A stretch of 64,000 nucleotides of DNA from Dermacentor variabilis (taxonomy: Eukaryota > Arthropoda > Arachnida > Ixodida > Ixodidae). The translations under genes and the position numbers were made by a program. Shown here in pieces: positions 55,155 through 64,000 of this stretch; the first letter of the stretch is position 1, and every line of letters begins with the position of its first letter. The DNA is taken from assembly GCF_050947875.1 (NCBI RefSeq), contig NC_134568.1, forward strand, positions 202,459,729 through 202,523,728, written 5' to 3'. The notes beneath the pieces were generated by a model that worked only from the letters and a program-made list of their open reading frames with translations, searched no databases and was not told where the DNA came from.

Positions 55155-55617
55155 AAAAGAAAGTAGAAATGAAAGGAAGGAAAAAGTGGAGAAGGAAGGC
55201 AGGCAGGTTAACCAGTTTAGCCTAACCGGTTTGGTACCCTACACATGGGAGCGGGATGGGGGGATGAAAGATGGGAGGAGAGAGAGAGAGAGAGCACATA
55301 ACACAGCAAACACATCGTCAGTTACAGTCCGTCACTCTTGCGCGGTACGCGACATCACTGTCACAGCCGCTTGTCCAAGCCCGTATCCTTCATAAACCGA
55401 AGTAGTCCCTTCGTCGCCTTCAGCTGCGATGTCTTCTGTCGGCGATATGTGAAAATGGTTGCAACTGACAATGGTCTATTGTCCAGGTGCGCTAGAACGG
55501 ACGCCATGGACTGTCTCTGAACATTATATTCAGGACAGTCGCACAGAATGTGTTCCAGCGTCTCCTCGCAAAGACAGGCATTGCAGAGAGCGTTGTCGGC
55601 CATTCCAATGCGAAACG
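55155..55617 (-). mobile_element. I-group LINE 3' fragment (same family as 5.2-7.4 kb)
   Basis: The minus strand reads ADNALCNACLCEETLEHILC, DCPEYNVQRQSMASVL and TSQLKATKGLLRFMKDTG, nearly identical to the copy at 6.76-7.0 kb. Its 3' UTR has the sequence around CTCCCATGTGTAGGGTA without the RTE insertion, then a purine-rich tail (about 55155-55180). Homology stops abruptly at 55617 (CGCATTGGAATG), a 5' truncation. Confidence 0.85.
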
Positions 55618-55989
55618 AAAAAGTACAGAAAAGTTATAGGATAAAAAATTTGATGGAAAACAAGAACAACTGCTTAAACAGGTACATAAGAAGCAACAAA
55701 ACAGCAATGACACACAAATGCAGGAAGGAGTACACGTACGGAAGGAGGGGGAAAATAAATGAAGACAAGAGAGCAGTTCAGCAAAAAAGACGGCTCAAGA
55801 GGAAGTGCGAAGCTCGGAAGCGAAACAAGACAACACGTTTTGAAAGATATCAAGCTGGAGAAAATGATAGTTGTAAAGATTCTGAATTCTGTGCAGAGGC
55901 GAGTGTCTGCTGAAAGCAGCTGGAACGTGGGAGAATCTTTGTTTCCTGGTAGTCTTCTGCTGAACCTGCAGTCAAAGAGAAGCCAGTAG

Positions 55990-57295
55990 ATCCGAACGTG
56001 TAATAATTGCATGAATGTTTTTTTTATATAGAAAGAGGATGTCGGTACGCCTACGTCTGCAGCTAAGCGGCGGAAGTGCAGGATGATTATTCAAACTTGA
56101 AAAGCTGTTGGTACGTGAGGTCAGAAAACGATGTTTATATATTACTCATGAATTATTTCTGCACACATTCAAAATTAAGATGCTATTTGAATTGATTGTG
56201 CCATTCCACAGCACTGAGGCACTGTCACGTAATGGGAGACAGATGGATGTGAAGAAATTGAGGAAGTGAAGTGGGGTACCGAGCGTGCGCAGGTCTCCTG
56301 ATGCACCGCGCTTAGAGTGGGCAGAGAAGCTTAACGTGCTATCACAAAGCACACCCCGGTCGTTTATTTCAACAGCCCTTTTGAACGCCAAACGATCAAC
56401 ACATTAAGGGAAAACGATGTTACGGGTTTTACGCGAATGCGACAAAATTCGAGTGAGCCCGTTTAGCTGGCATAATTAAGAAAATTAGGATAGGTCGGAC
56501 TGTGGAGTGCGTTAGTCCTTGATATTGTGTATCGCCTTAAATATTTTGATGTCCTCAGCGTATATGAGAAATCAAAAACAGGAAGGAACAGAAGGAAGAG
56601 CCCTGTGACACACCACTGGTAGCTATGTACGTGCTTGAGGTCTGTCCGTTAGAGGTGACTAATAGCATTGTCGGTCTGACAAGTAAAGTGATTAAAGTCA
56701 TTAAAGCTGCAGAAACACCGGTTTCTTAGACTTTTGGGAGCAACAGGGCATGACTGACGACATCAACGCCTTGCTTATAGGCCACAGTAAACAGCGTCAA
56801 GTTGACTCCTGTTCTCGACCGTTCCTGATGTGTGGGTCATAAAAGAGGCAAGGTTTGTTGTTGTTGAACGGCGTGGTATAAACTTATGTTGATCAGGTAT
56901 TCGGCTGTTCCGCACGCTGCCTGGGATTAATGTGTGCACGACAGACTCAAATAATTTCGAGGCAGAGAAGAGATGTCGGTCTATACTTTTGCATGTCTGT
57001 TTTCGAGCCAGATTTGTGCGCGGGAATGACAAGAGAGATCTTCCATGGTATAGAAAATGTTCGTGTTTTGAGGCAGGTGTTGTGTATGCAAGTTATGATT
57101 TGACTAAGCACATCACTGAATGATTGAATTAAAGCCATAGACGACATCATGGCCACATGACAGCGACGGTGTTGATTTGCGAATGCCTTTGGCAATAAGT
57201 TCTGCACTATATAGACGCCCTGTGCTTGGCGCATTATCACTGTGCAGCGGAAGGTTGGACGACGTGTAGCCACCGCCCTTGCTGAAAACTTATTG
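55990..57295 (-). pseudogene. decayed LINE (RT part)
   Basis: Minus-strand remnants are TFSIPWKISLVIPAHKSGSK (the WK.A.V.PIHK.G segment), KYRPTSLLCLEIIFESV (RT motif 1-2, YRPIS), RIPDQHKFIPRRSTTTN (the QHGF.P.RS.T.N segment), a GVSQGSSF loop and IYAEDI in place of YADD. These define a reverse transcriptase of a LINE of the Jockey/CR1 group. Many stops and frameshifts; the active-site Asp is replaced. The 3' end is not clear (the region 55620-55990 may be its tail). Confidence 0.65.
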
Positions 57296-57301
57296 AAAGT
57301 G

Positions 57302-58300
57302 TTATGCAAATTGGCTTCTGAGACGTCCTCGGTAGTTTCGCACAGGCCTGCGTACTGCCTGCGCGTACGTAAGAGGCGCGGCCACAGGCAGGACTGGCTG
57401 CGCATAGGTGAGAGGCGTGGCGACAGGCTGCACTGCCAGCGCAGAATTGACATTCGCGACTGCAGGCGGCTGATGGTGTGCGGAAGGGAGAACTTGAGTT
57501 TCCTCTTCGGAAATGAGAGTGCGGAGGGTGTTTGGAAGACGGGAGGTGCGCTCCTGAGTGAAGGGGACTAAAGAAAGTTGGCGGGCAACTTCCTCACGCA
57601 CGAAGTCCTTGCCGCGTTGAAAGAATGAGGATGGGTCGTACATGCTGTCAAGGCTTGCCACCAAGTCGTCGCTTCCCAGAGCACGCCGAGTCGAAGCGCG
57701 TTGCTTCCTTAACGCATCATAACTTTGGCATAGGCTGACGACTTCGGACACAGTGCGCGGATTCCTGGCTAGGAGCATCTGGAATGCGCCGTCATCGATG
57801 CCCTTCAGTATATGGTGAATTCGCTCAGCTTCGGGCATTGTGGCGTTGACTCGTTTACAATGGTCCACGACGTCTTCAATGTAGCTCGTGAACGTTTCTG
57901 CCGTCTGCTGTGCTCGTGCGCGCAAGCGTTGTTCAGCGCGCAGCTTGCGAACAGCGGGTCGGGGGAACACTTCCGTAAAGGTTGTTTTGAATATTGACGA
58001 TGTGGGCAAGTCACTTTCGTGGTTGTGAAACCAGAGTTGGGCAACACCAGCCAGATAAACGATGACGTGGGTTAACTTCGCTGATCATCCCACTTGTTGT
58101 GCGCGCTCACCCGTTCATATGACGCCAACCAGTCTTCTACGTCTTCGTCGCCTGCACCGCTGAAGATCCTGGGGTCCCGTTGTCGTGGAACGCCGGTGCA
58201 AGTGACGGACTGTGGCGTCGGCGCCGTTTGGGATGAGCTGTCGGTCATGGCGGGCGATAGCGTTCTTGATCGCAGCTCAAGGGTTTCAAGCGACGGGGTT
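57302..58300 (-). pseudogene. LTR-retrotransposon gag, frameshifted
   Basis: On the minus strand, the N-terminal segment (to about 58080) reads RDPRIFSGAGDEDVEDWLAS then YERVSAHNKWDD, the usual start of a capsid-like gag region ('P..F.G....D...WL..YE....H..WDD'). After a frameshift it continues LTHVIVYLAGVAQLWF and then an open 235-codon frame with LRARAQQTAETFTSYIEDVV, ERIHHILKGIDD and REEVARQLSLV. This matches the retrotransposon-gag domain of Ty3/gypsy-like elements. No zinc knuckle or pol follows; the decayed LINE abuts at about 57300. The region is CpG-rich. Confidence 0.75.
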
Positions 58301-58301
58301 T

Positions 58302-58322
58302 GAGTACCCCGCACCTCCACCA
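58302..58322 (-). other. primer-binding site of the LTR element
   Basis: The minus strand has TGGTGGAGGTGCGGGGTAC two bases after the LTR end. It begins TGG, complementary to a tRNA CCA end, as expected of a primer-binding site. The tRNA is not identified. Confidence 0.6.
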
Positions 58323-58324
58323 AT

Positions 58325-58490
58325 TGAGAAGAGGTTTATTGGCGGCTCCTAACGCAAAGGCGCAGCGACCGGGAACGGCGAGACAGCCCAAAGCACTGTC
58401 CAAAAAGACGACAGTAATCAACAGCGCGAGCGGAGCCGAGCCGCGCGTTGGCGATGCAGCTGTGCCGCGAGGCGCGTCTTCTTCTTCACA
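58325..58490 (-). mobile_element. 5' LTR, about 166 bp
   Basis: On the minus strand the block starts TGTGAAGAAGAAGACGCG and ends CTCTTCTCA, i.e. TG...CA, with AATAAACC near its end. The primer-binding site and gag follow. The start is inferred from TG and could be elsewhere. No 3' LTR is in the window. Confidence 0.5.
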
Positions 58491-59172
<682 letters not shown>

Positions 59173-59463
59173 ATAACGTCGACGAGAATCACCGCGGACG
59201 CTGCCATCTTGCTGGTGCTGTCGAGTCTTCTCGAGTACTTCTCTGCGATGCACACATGTCTTCGTCTGCTGCAGCATTGTCTGTTGTGGCCCACGAAATG
59301 CGTGCACAGGCTGTCATGCTCGAAACGAGGCACTTCACTTCACTTGACTTCACTTTATTTCCTTAAAGACCCTCATGTGAGGGTATTACATAAGGGGTGG
59401 GACACATATAGGTTAACAACAGTAAACAGAAAAATGTTGAACGAGTTATACAAACAAAAATGA

Positions 59464-60273
59464 TTATTGTGATGCAAGCGCACGCGTAATTTGGTTAAGG
59501 AACATAGATGGGCATGTGATGGCAGCAAGTTCTTGGGGAAGGTCGTTCCAGTCGCAAGCAGTCCGGGGGAAGAATGACGAAGCAAAAGTTTTTGTGTGTG
59601 CTCGTGGTCGAGACACCTGCTGCTGATGTCCGGTGCGAAGAGAGAAACGTGGTGGGGGAGGGCAGATGTAGGGTTCCTGTGATAGCTCGGAATAAAAGAA
59701 TTTATGAAATAAGCTCAAACTAGAAATGTGGCGACGAAGTGCAAGAGTAGGTAGGTTGGACTGCGATTTGAGAGATGATATGCTGATATCGAAAGAGTAC
59801 GAGGAATGAATGAATCTAGTTGCCCTGTTTTGAACTGATTCAAGTGAATTAGCAAGGTATACTTGTTTCGGGGACCAGATGGGCGATGCGTATTCTAATT
59901 TTGATCGAACTAGTGATTTGTATGCGAGTAGCTTAACATGCAGGGGGGCAGAGTGGAGATGACGCTTTAGGAAGCCAAGCGTTTTGTTAGCAGATGAAAT
60001 AATATTCGCGATATGGCTATTCCACGTAAGATCATGGCTAAGATGAACACCGAGATATTTATATGATTGGACAGGGTCGATAGGAACGTTAGAGATAGTG
60101 TAGGGAAACAGGAGAGGATTACTGTGACGGTGGAAAGATATATATTTGCATTTGTTTATATTAAGTGTCATTAGCCAGTCGTTGCACCAGTTTTCTACCA
60201 GATTTAGGTTATTTTGCAGGGATTGTTGGTTAAAGGTGTCAGTAACTTTTGTAAATAACGCAATCGTCGGCAA
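59464..60273 (-). pseudogene. CR1-like ORF2, RT end and C-terminal domain
   Basis: The frame after the shift reads VTDTFNQQSLQNNLNLVENW, CNDWLMTLNINKCKYISFHR (the LNxxK segment), KYLGVHLSHDLTWNSH, LVRSKLEYASPIWSPKQ, ESVQNRATRFIHSSYS and FFPRTACDWNDLPQELAA. All the C-terminal CR1 hallmarks are present and it ends at its natural stop ALASQ*. The join to the upstream frame is a missing A in an A-run (TACAAAAGTTACTG), after FADDCVIYK. Confidence 0.9.
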
Positions 60274-62308
60274 ACATCCGAATATGACAATCTAATTTCT
60301 GAGGTAGGTCGTTAATATAAATTAAAAACAAAAGAGGCCCAAGGACGGATCCTTGGGGTACCCCTGAGGAAACTGGTAGTAAGTTAGACATTTGTTTATT
60401 AATGATGACTGATTGGGAGCGGTGAGTCAAGAATTCCTTTATCCATGCTAGTATGTCACAATGCAAGTTTAGGCTGGAAAGTTTCAGAAATAGGCGGTTA
60501 TGGGGTACCTTGTCAAATGCCTTAGCAAAGTCGAGGAAGATTGCGTCGGTTTGGAGATTAGCGTCAAGGTTGGCATGCAGGTCGTGAACGAAAATGGCTA
60601 GTTGAGTCTCACAGGAGTAACCTTTACGAAATCCATGCTGTGATGAGTGAAAGAAATTATTTGAGTCAAGAAACTGCATTGTTAAAGAGTAAATGACGTG
60701 TTCCATGAGCTTGCAGGGTATGCTGGTAAGTGATATGGGGCGGTAGTTAAGTGGTGAATCTTTTTTACCGGACTTGTGGACTGGGACGACCTTCCCCACT
60801 TTCCAGTCGGGGGGTATGATACCTGTAGAAATGGACTGCGAAAATAGCAAGCATAAAAACTTGGCAGACGATTGGCGAGTGTTTTTTAAGACCTTTGTGT
60901 TGATTTCATCAATGCCGGTAGATGAAGAAAGCTTTAACTTATCTATAAGAAGGGATATGCCGGTTTCTGAGAATGTAACGGCTGGCATTGCAATTGTGGG
61001 GTCACTGGCTGTCATGAGGGGTGGTGGTTTTTGTTCTTTAGTGAATACAGATGCGAAGGCAGAATTAAATATGTTAGCGCACTCAACGTCTGAAATAACA
61101 CGTCCAGAATCGTCAGTCAGGGTAACAACGCGCGAAGATTGGGGGTTTAAAAGCTGCCAGAATTTAGTCGGGTTATCTGTAAGTATGTTTGGCAAATCGA
61201 TGTGGTAAAAGGAATGTTTAGCGTTTTTTACTGCGACCAAATACGCCTCTTCAGCAGCGTAATATTTTTCCCATGCGCAGTCTGTTCTGCTCAGTTTAGC
61301 ACTACGGAAAAGGCGTTTCTTTTTATTTTCTAATCTTCCCAGTGTCTTGGTGAACCATGGCTTGTGGTGGTTAGCGCGGAAGCTGCATTTGGGAATATAT
61401 TTATTAGTCAATTCATTCATTTTATGTTTAAACATTGACCAATTTGTGTGGATGTCTTGTTCGTCAAATGACCCCTGATATGATGGAAAAAAGGCCTCCA
61501 ATTCTGCGTTGAAGGCCTCATAGTTTCCTTTGTTGTAGAGAGAAATTGTTTTTTGGCAAGTTGCTTTTGTTATTGGGGTGAACTTAAAGCATGCATGAAT
61601 GACTTTATGATCGCTGATTTCACGGAGATAAGTAATAGTGTTCAGGCTGTCGGGGTGGCTAGATAGTATGAGGTCAAGAATGTTAGCAGTATCTCCGGCG
61701 ATGCGTGTAGGCTGGGTTACTAGTTGGGCTAGGTTAAAAGTTAAGCAGACATCCATAAATTCACGGGATTCATCCTGTCTAAAAATAGGATAATTAGGGG
61801 CACACCAATCTATGCCAGGATAGTTAAAATCCCCAAAAAGAAGAATGTATGCCTTAGGGTGTCTAGTTTTAAGTTCGTTTAAAATGTTGTGAAATTTACG
61901 GGGGAATTCGGGGCTATTGTGAGGGGGTCTATAACAAACGCCAATTAATATAGATACTGGTGTGGCGCGACAAAGGAGCCATAATATTTCGAGGTCTGAT
62001 GAGATGTTTACGTGGGAACACTGTAGCTTATTGCTTGTAGCAATAAGGACGCCACCCCCTCGAGAGTTTGTGCGATCAGTGCGGAAAAGATTAAAGTTAG
62101 GTAGGTTACAAAGAACTTCAGCGTCAGTTATGTTATCAGTCAGCCAGGTCTCTGTCAAGATGAGCAGGTTGCTGCCCGTTGAAGACATGAGGCTGGACAC
62201 AAGATCGCTCTTTGGAAGCAGGCTGCGTATGTTGGTGTAGATAACCGAGAGGCAAATATTCTCTCGAGGGGCGGTATCGCACAGATTAGGTTTGTGACGA
62301 TGGCGAGG
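60239..62308 (-). pseudogene. CR1-like ORF2, endonuclease and RT
   Basis: Open from 62308: VIYTNIRSLLPKSD (strand 1), LLILTETWLTDN (Glu), GGGVLIATS, GVCYRPPHNSPEF, YILLFGDFNYPGIDW (Asp and Asn), ILDLILSS, REISDHKVIH (SDH). All APE catalytic residues are kept. A linker with FWQLLNPQSSR leads to RT: GIDEINTKVLK, PPDWKVGKVVPVHKSGKKD, YRPISLTSIPCKL, HSSQHGFRKGYSCETQL, AIFLDFAKAFDKVPHNR, GVPQGSVLGPLLFLIYINDL and MFADDCVIYK with an intact FADD. The frame ends in a stop just after a 1-bp deletion. Apart from that lesion and the missing ORF1 it looks competent. Confidence 0.9.
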
Positions 62309-63318
62309 TAAGCGCTATGCTATTTCCGTAACCGTTTCTGTGGTGGCATCGAAAGTGTAGCGTTTCTTTCCGAGAAACAAAGTCTTGTATCAGACTTGTA
62401 TGGCACAAATTGCTAAGCGCGAATACGCCCTGGTTATCGCGTCCGGCTCTCAGTTGCGCACTGCCGAATGGGCCGGAGTTCGTTCCTCAGTGGTGAAGTT
62501 GTATTTGCCTTTACCATTTGCTAAGGATGAAGGTGAGGAAGAGAATCTGAACAACTTCAATCCATGCGCGTGATCAGCATGGCAAAATTTGACAATCCAC
62601 CAAGGTGGCGAGAATATTCAGCAGATATTGATGGGCGACTTCTTGAACGCTTCATGCTCGTTCCTTGTGCAAGACACCTTGAACTGAATGGCGTCGCTGC
62701 CATAATGAATTGTAGAGCGCTATGGAGGCACCATAAATATGAGTAAGGCGAGATCTGTTGAAAGGGACCATAGTTCCAGAACTTGCATATGAAAACTCGG
62801 TGTTATGTTTAAAATCCGAAGTGCAATCGGGACGAAAGTATAATCAGAGGTCTGTCGGAATGCTAGCTCTAGGATGCGCTCTAAAAACTACAAACTATAG
62901 GTAGTACATGGAGACATGGGCTGGGACTCCTTCGAAGTACGGGAGGCCCAGAGCGAAATATGCTTCTTAACACGACTGAGGAATATGAAAGGAAATAAAC
63001 GCGAGACTGGCACTTACTTGGTTACCAGTACAGGAAAAACGTCGACTCGCGTTGAAGAAAAAAAAAAAAACCAGGAAATCAGCCAGTAAATATAACGTTA
63101 ACGGCGTGAGTAGCGGCAAGAAAAAGACCATTGAACGCGAAGTTAGAGATGCAGAAACATCATACGGCATAGGCTCGATGGAAAATAACGAGTGATGGAG
63201 CTACTATATTAAGCAGAAAAAAATGAAATCGCAAAGAACAACAAAATGTTTTACAATAGTTTAAAGGGTAGTGCACTACTTTTCGAAGCTAGATCAAGTT
63301 GTGTAGCAGTGGCATAGG
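62309..63318. other. anonymous DNA
   Basis: No recognised gene or repeat. Short frames only. Confidence 0.4.
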
Positions 63319-63467
63319 AACATGGTTACAACGGCGCGTTTTGAGGACAGGACACAGAATGCACACAGGACAGACGCCGAATCCTGTGTGCATTCTTGTG
63401 TCCGTGTCTCTCCTATGTGCATTTTTTTCTGTTCCCTGTCCTCAAAACGCGCCGTTATAAACATGTT
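63319..63467. repeat. foldback element, 149 bp
   Basis: The left arm AACATGGTTACAACGGCGCG then TTTTGAGGACAGG pairs with the right arm CCTGTCCTCAAAACGCGCCG then TTATAAACATGTT. The centre has a second nested pair (AATGCACACAGGA / TCCTGTGTGCATT). The frame across it shows complementary coding on both strands and is not a gene. Confidence 0.8.
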
Positions 63468-63543
63468 TCATCAAGCCAGCAACGAACTTGCCCATCTAAG
63501 TCTGCTAATGGTATGGGAAATTTGCCGATGGCGGTTATACATA

Positions 63544-63952
63544 CTGGGTGTCCGAAAAGTAACTGTGCAATGAGAAAGTAAACAAAAACATCATAATAAT
63601 TGTGAATGACATCGCAGTTTAACGTGCAATATGATAGCGTAAGAGCGTTAGTTAGTCTGATAACGTCTGCGGGATGTCTGTGAGCTGCCCACAAGGACGG
63701 GTGTACGAGAACAATCCTCGCACACCGTGCAGGCGCTACAGGCAGTCATTACCCAGCACATCGCACAGATAACTCCAGTGTCCGTTCACAGAGCGTTTAA
63801 CGGTATGCAGCGCTGTGTGCAGACATCATGTCTTCAAGCCGGTGCTGGACATTTTCAATATCTCCCATTATCGCTGCACTGCCGTAAGTAAAACTTCAAA
63901 TCTTAAGACCACCATGCATATGGCACTGCATACTTACTTTTTCTGCACCCAC
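63544..63952 (+). mobile_element. Tc1/mariner-like element with internal deletion, 409 bp
   Basis: The left end CTGGGTGTCCGAAAAGTAAC and the minus-strand right end GTGGGTGCAGAAAAAGTAAG are inverted repeats. TA flanks both ends (63542-63543 and 63953-63954). The interior encodes only a short transposase-like C-terminus. Confidence 0.7.
63738..63893 (+). pseudogene. transposase C-terminal remnant
   Basis: The plus strand reads VQALQAVITQHIAQITPVSV, HRAFNGMQRCVQTSCLQAG and AGHFQYL. The pattern I...I..ITP...R.A...M..R...C....G.HF.HL is typical of the C-terminal tail of several Tc1/mariner-type transposases. The catalytic core is absent, deleted within the element. Assignment is tentative. Confidence 0.5.
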
Positions 63953-64000
63953 TACATAGCGTGTGGAAACATGAATTAATTCTGGGGTATTACATGCCAA

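Larger units (their letters stand above)
59331..62308 (-). mobile_element. CR1-like LINE, nearly intact ORF2
   Basis: The minus-strand ORF2 runs from about 62308 (first codon after a stop) to a TAA at 59464, some 948 codons, with one visible frameshift. A short 3' UTR contains GGAAATAAAGTGAAGTC and ends in GAAGTG repeats at about 59360-59331. No ORF1 is present upstream, so it is 5'-truncated close to the start of ORF2. It is the youngest-looking LINE in the window. Confidence 0.9.

Noticed and set aside
63322..63581. Coding frame in 63322-63581
   Set aside because: It spans a perfect foldback and the end of a Tc1/mariner-like element, so it is not a gene.

Overview
This window looks like nuclear DNA from an arthropod, most likely a hard (ixodid) tick. 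The reasons are the density and mixture of APE-type LINEs (CR1/L2-like, RNase H-bearing I-group, and an RTE tail), a tRNA-derived SINE sitting inside a longer tandem unit, a Penelope-like GIY-YIG fragment, many short palindromic elements, and long (TA)n, (AAT)n and (AACT)n microsatellites. There is no bacterial-style gene arrangement, no rRNA, no CRISPR array, and no intact multi-exon gene that can be read with certainty. The tick assignment rests on family resemblance from memory, not on a search.

Layout. 1-4.8 kb: mostly anonymous DNA with a SINE-tail palindrome around a (TA)n tract (1953-2218) and a TTAA-flanked piggyBac-like MITE (3104-3780). 4.85-9.64 kb: a three-level nest on the + strand. 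A CR1/L2-like LINE is interrupted by an I-group LINE with a 10-bp target duplication, and that LINE is interrupted by an RTE fragment with an 11-bp target duplication. The outer LINE also carries a 403-bp insertion with an 8-bp duplication. 10-14 kb: anonymous. 14.2-15.5 kb: CpG-rich DNA with two good splice donors and a TATA-like box, a candidate promoter. 15.5-26.4 kb: AT-rich and almost free of recognisable transposons, with phase-compatible candidate exons (16160-16228, 18689-18757, 25654-25723, possibly 28421-28479); this may be the only host gene here. 26.4-28.9 kb: a pogo-like MITE, a SINE, a large inverted repeat carrying two copies of a GIY-YIG-like coding region, and a GC-rich palindrome. 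29.5 kb: a broken THAP-domain exon.

30.8-35.0 kb (- strand): a long CR1-like LINE with ORF1 (2A-like ribosome-skipping motif, coiled coil, L1-ORF1p-like domain) and ORF2 (endonuclease, reverse transcriptase). It is split by a 696-bp PIF/Harbinger-like MITE whose removal restores the reading frame. 35.5-37.1 kb: an I-group LINE remnant. 38.6 kb: a SINE. 43.4-45.7 kb: small inverted repeats and a LINE 3' half. 48 kb: an internally deleted mariner. 51.1-51.9 kb: two units of a tandem repeat carrying the tRNA-derived SINE. 54.9-55.1 kb: (AACT)n. 55.2-58.5 kb: an I-group tail, a decayed LINE and the 5' end of an LTR retrotransposon (LTR, primer-binding site, gag). 59.3-62.3 kb: a nearly intact CR1-like LINE broken by one visible frameshift. 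63.3-63.95 kb: a foldback element and an internally deleted Tc1/mariner-like element.

The window is best read as a transposon graveyard with a stratigraphy. Target-site duplications and restored reading frames date the insertions relative to each other at several places. The observations most worth pursuing are the 2A-bearing LINE, the inverted GIY-YIG pair, the SINE-containing tandem unit, and the unclassified 403-bp insertion.
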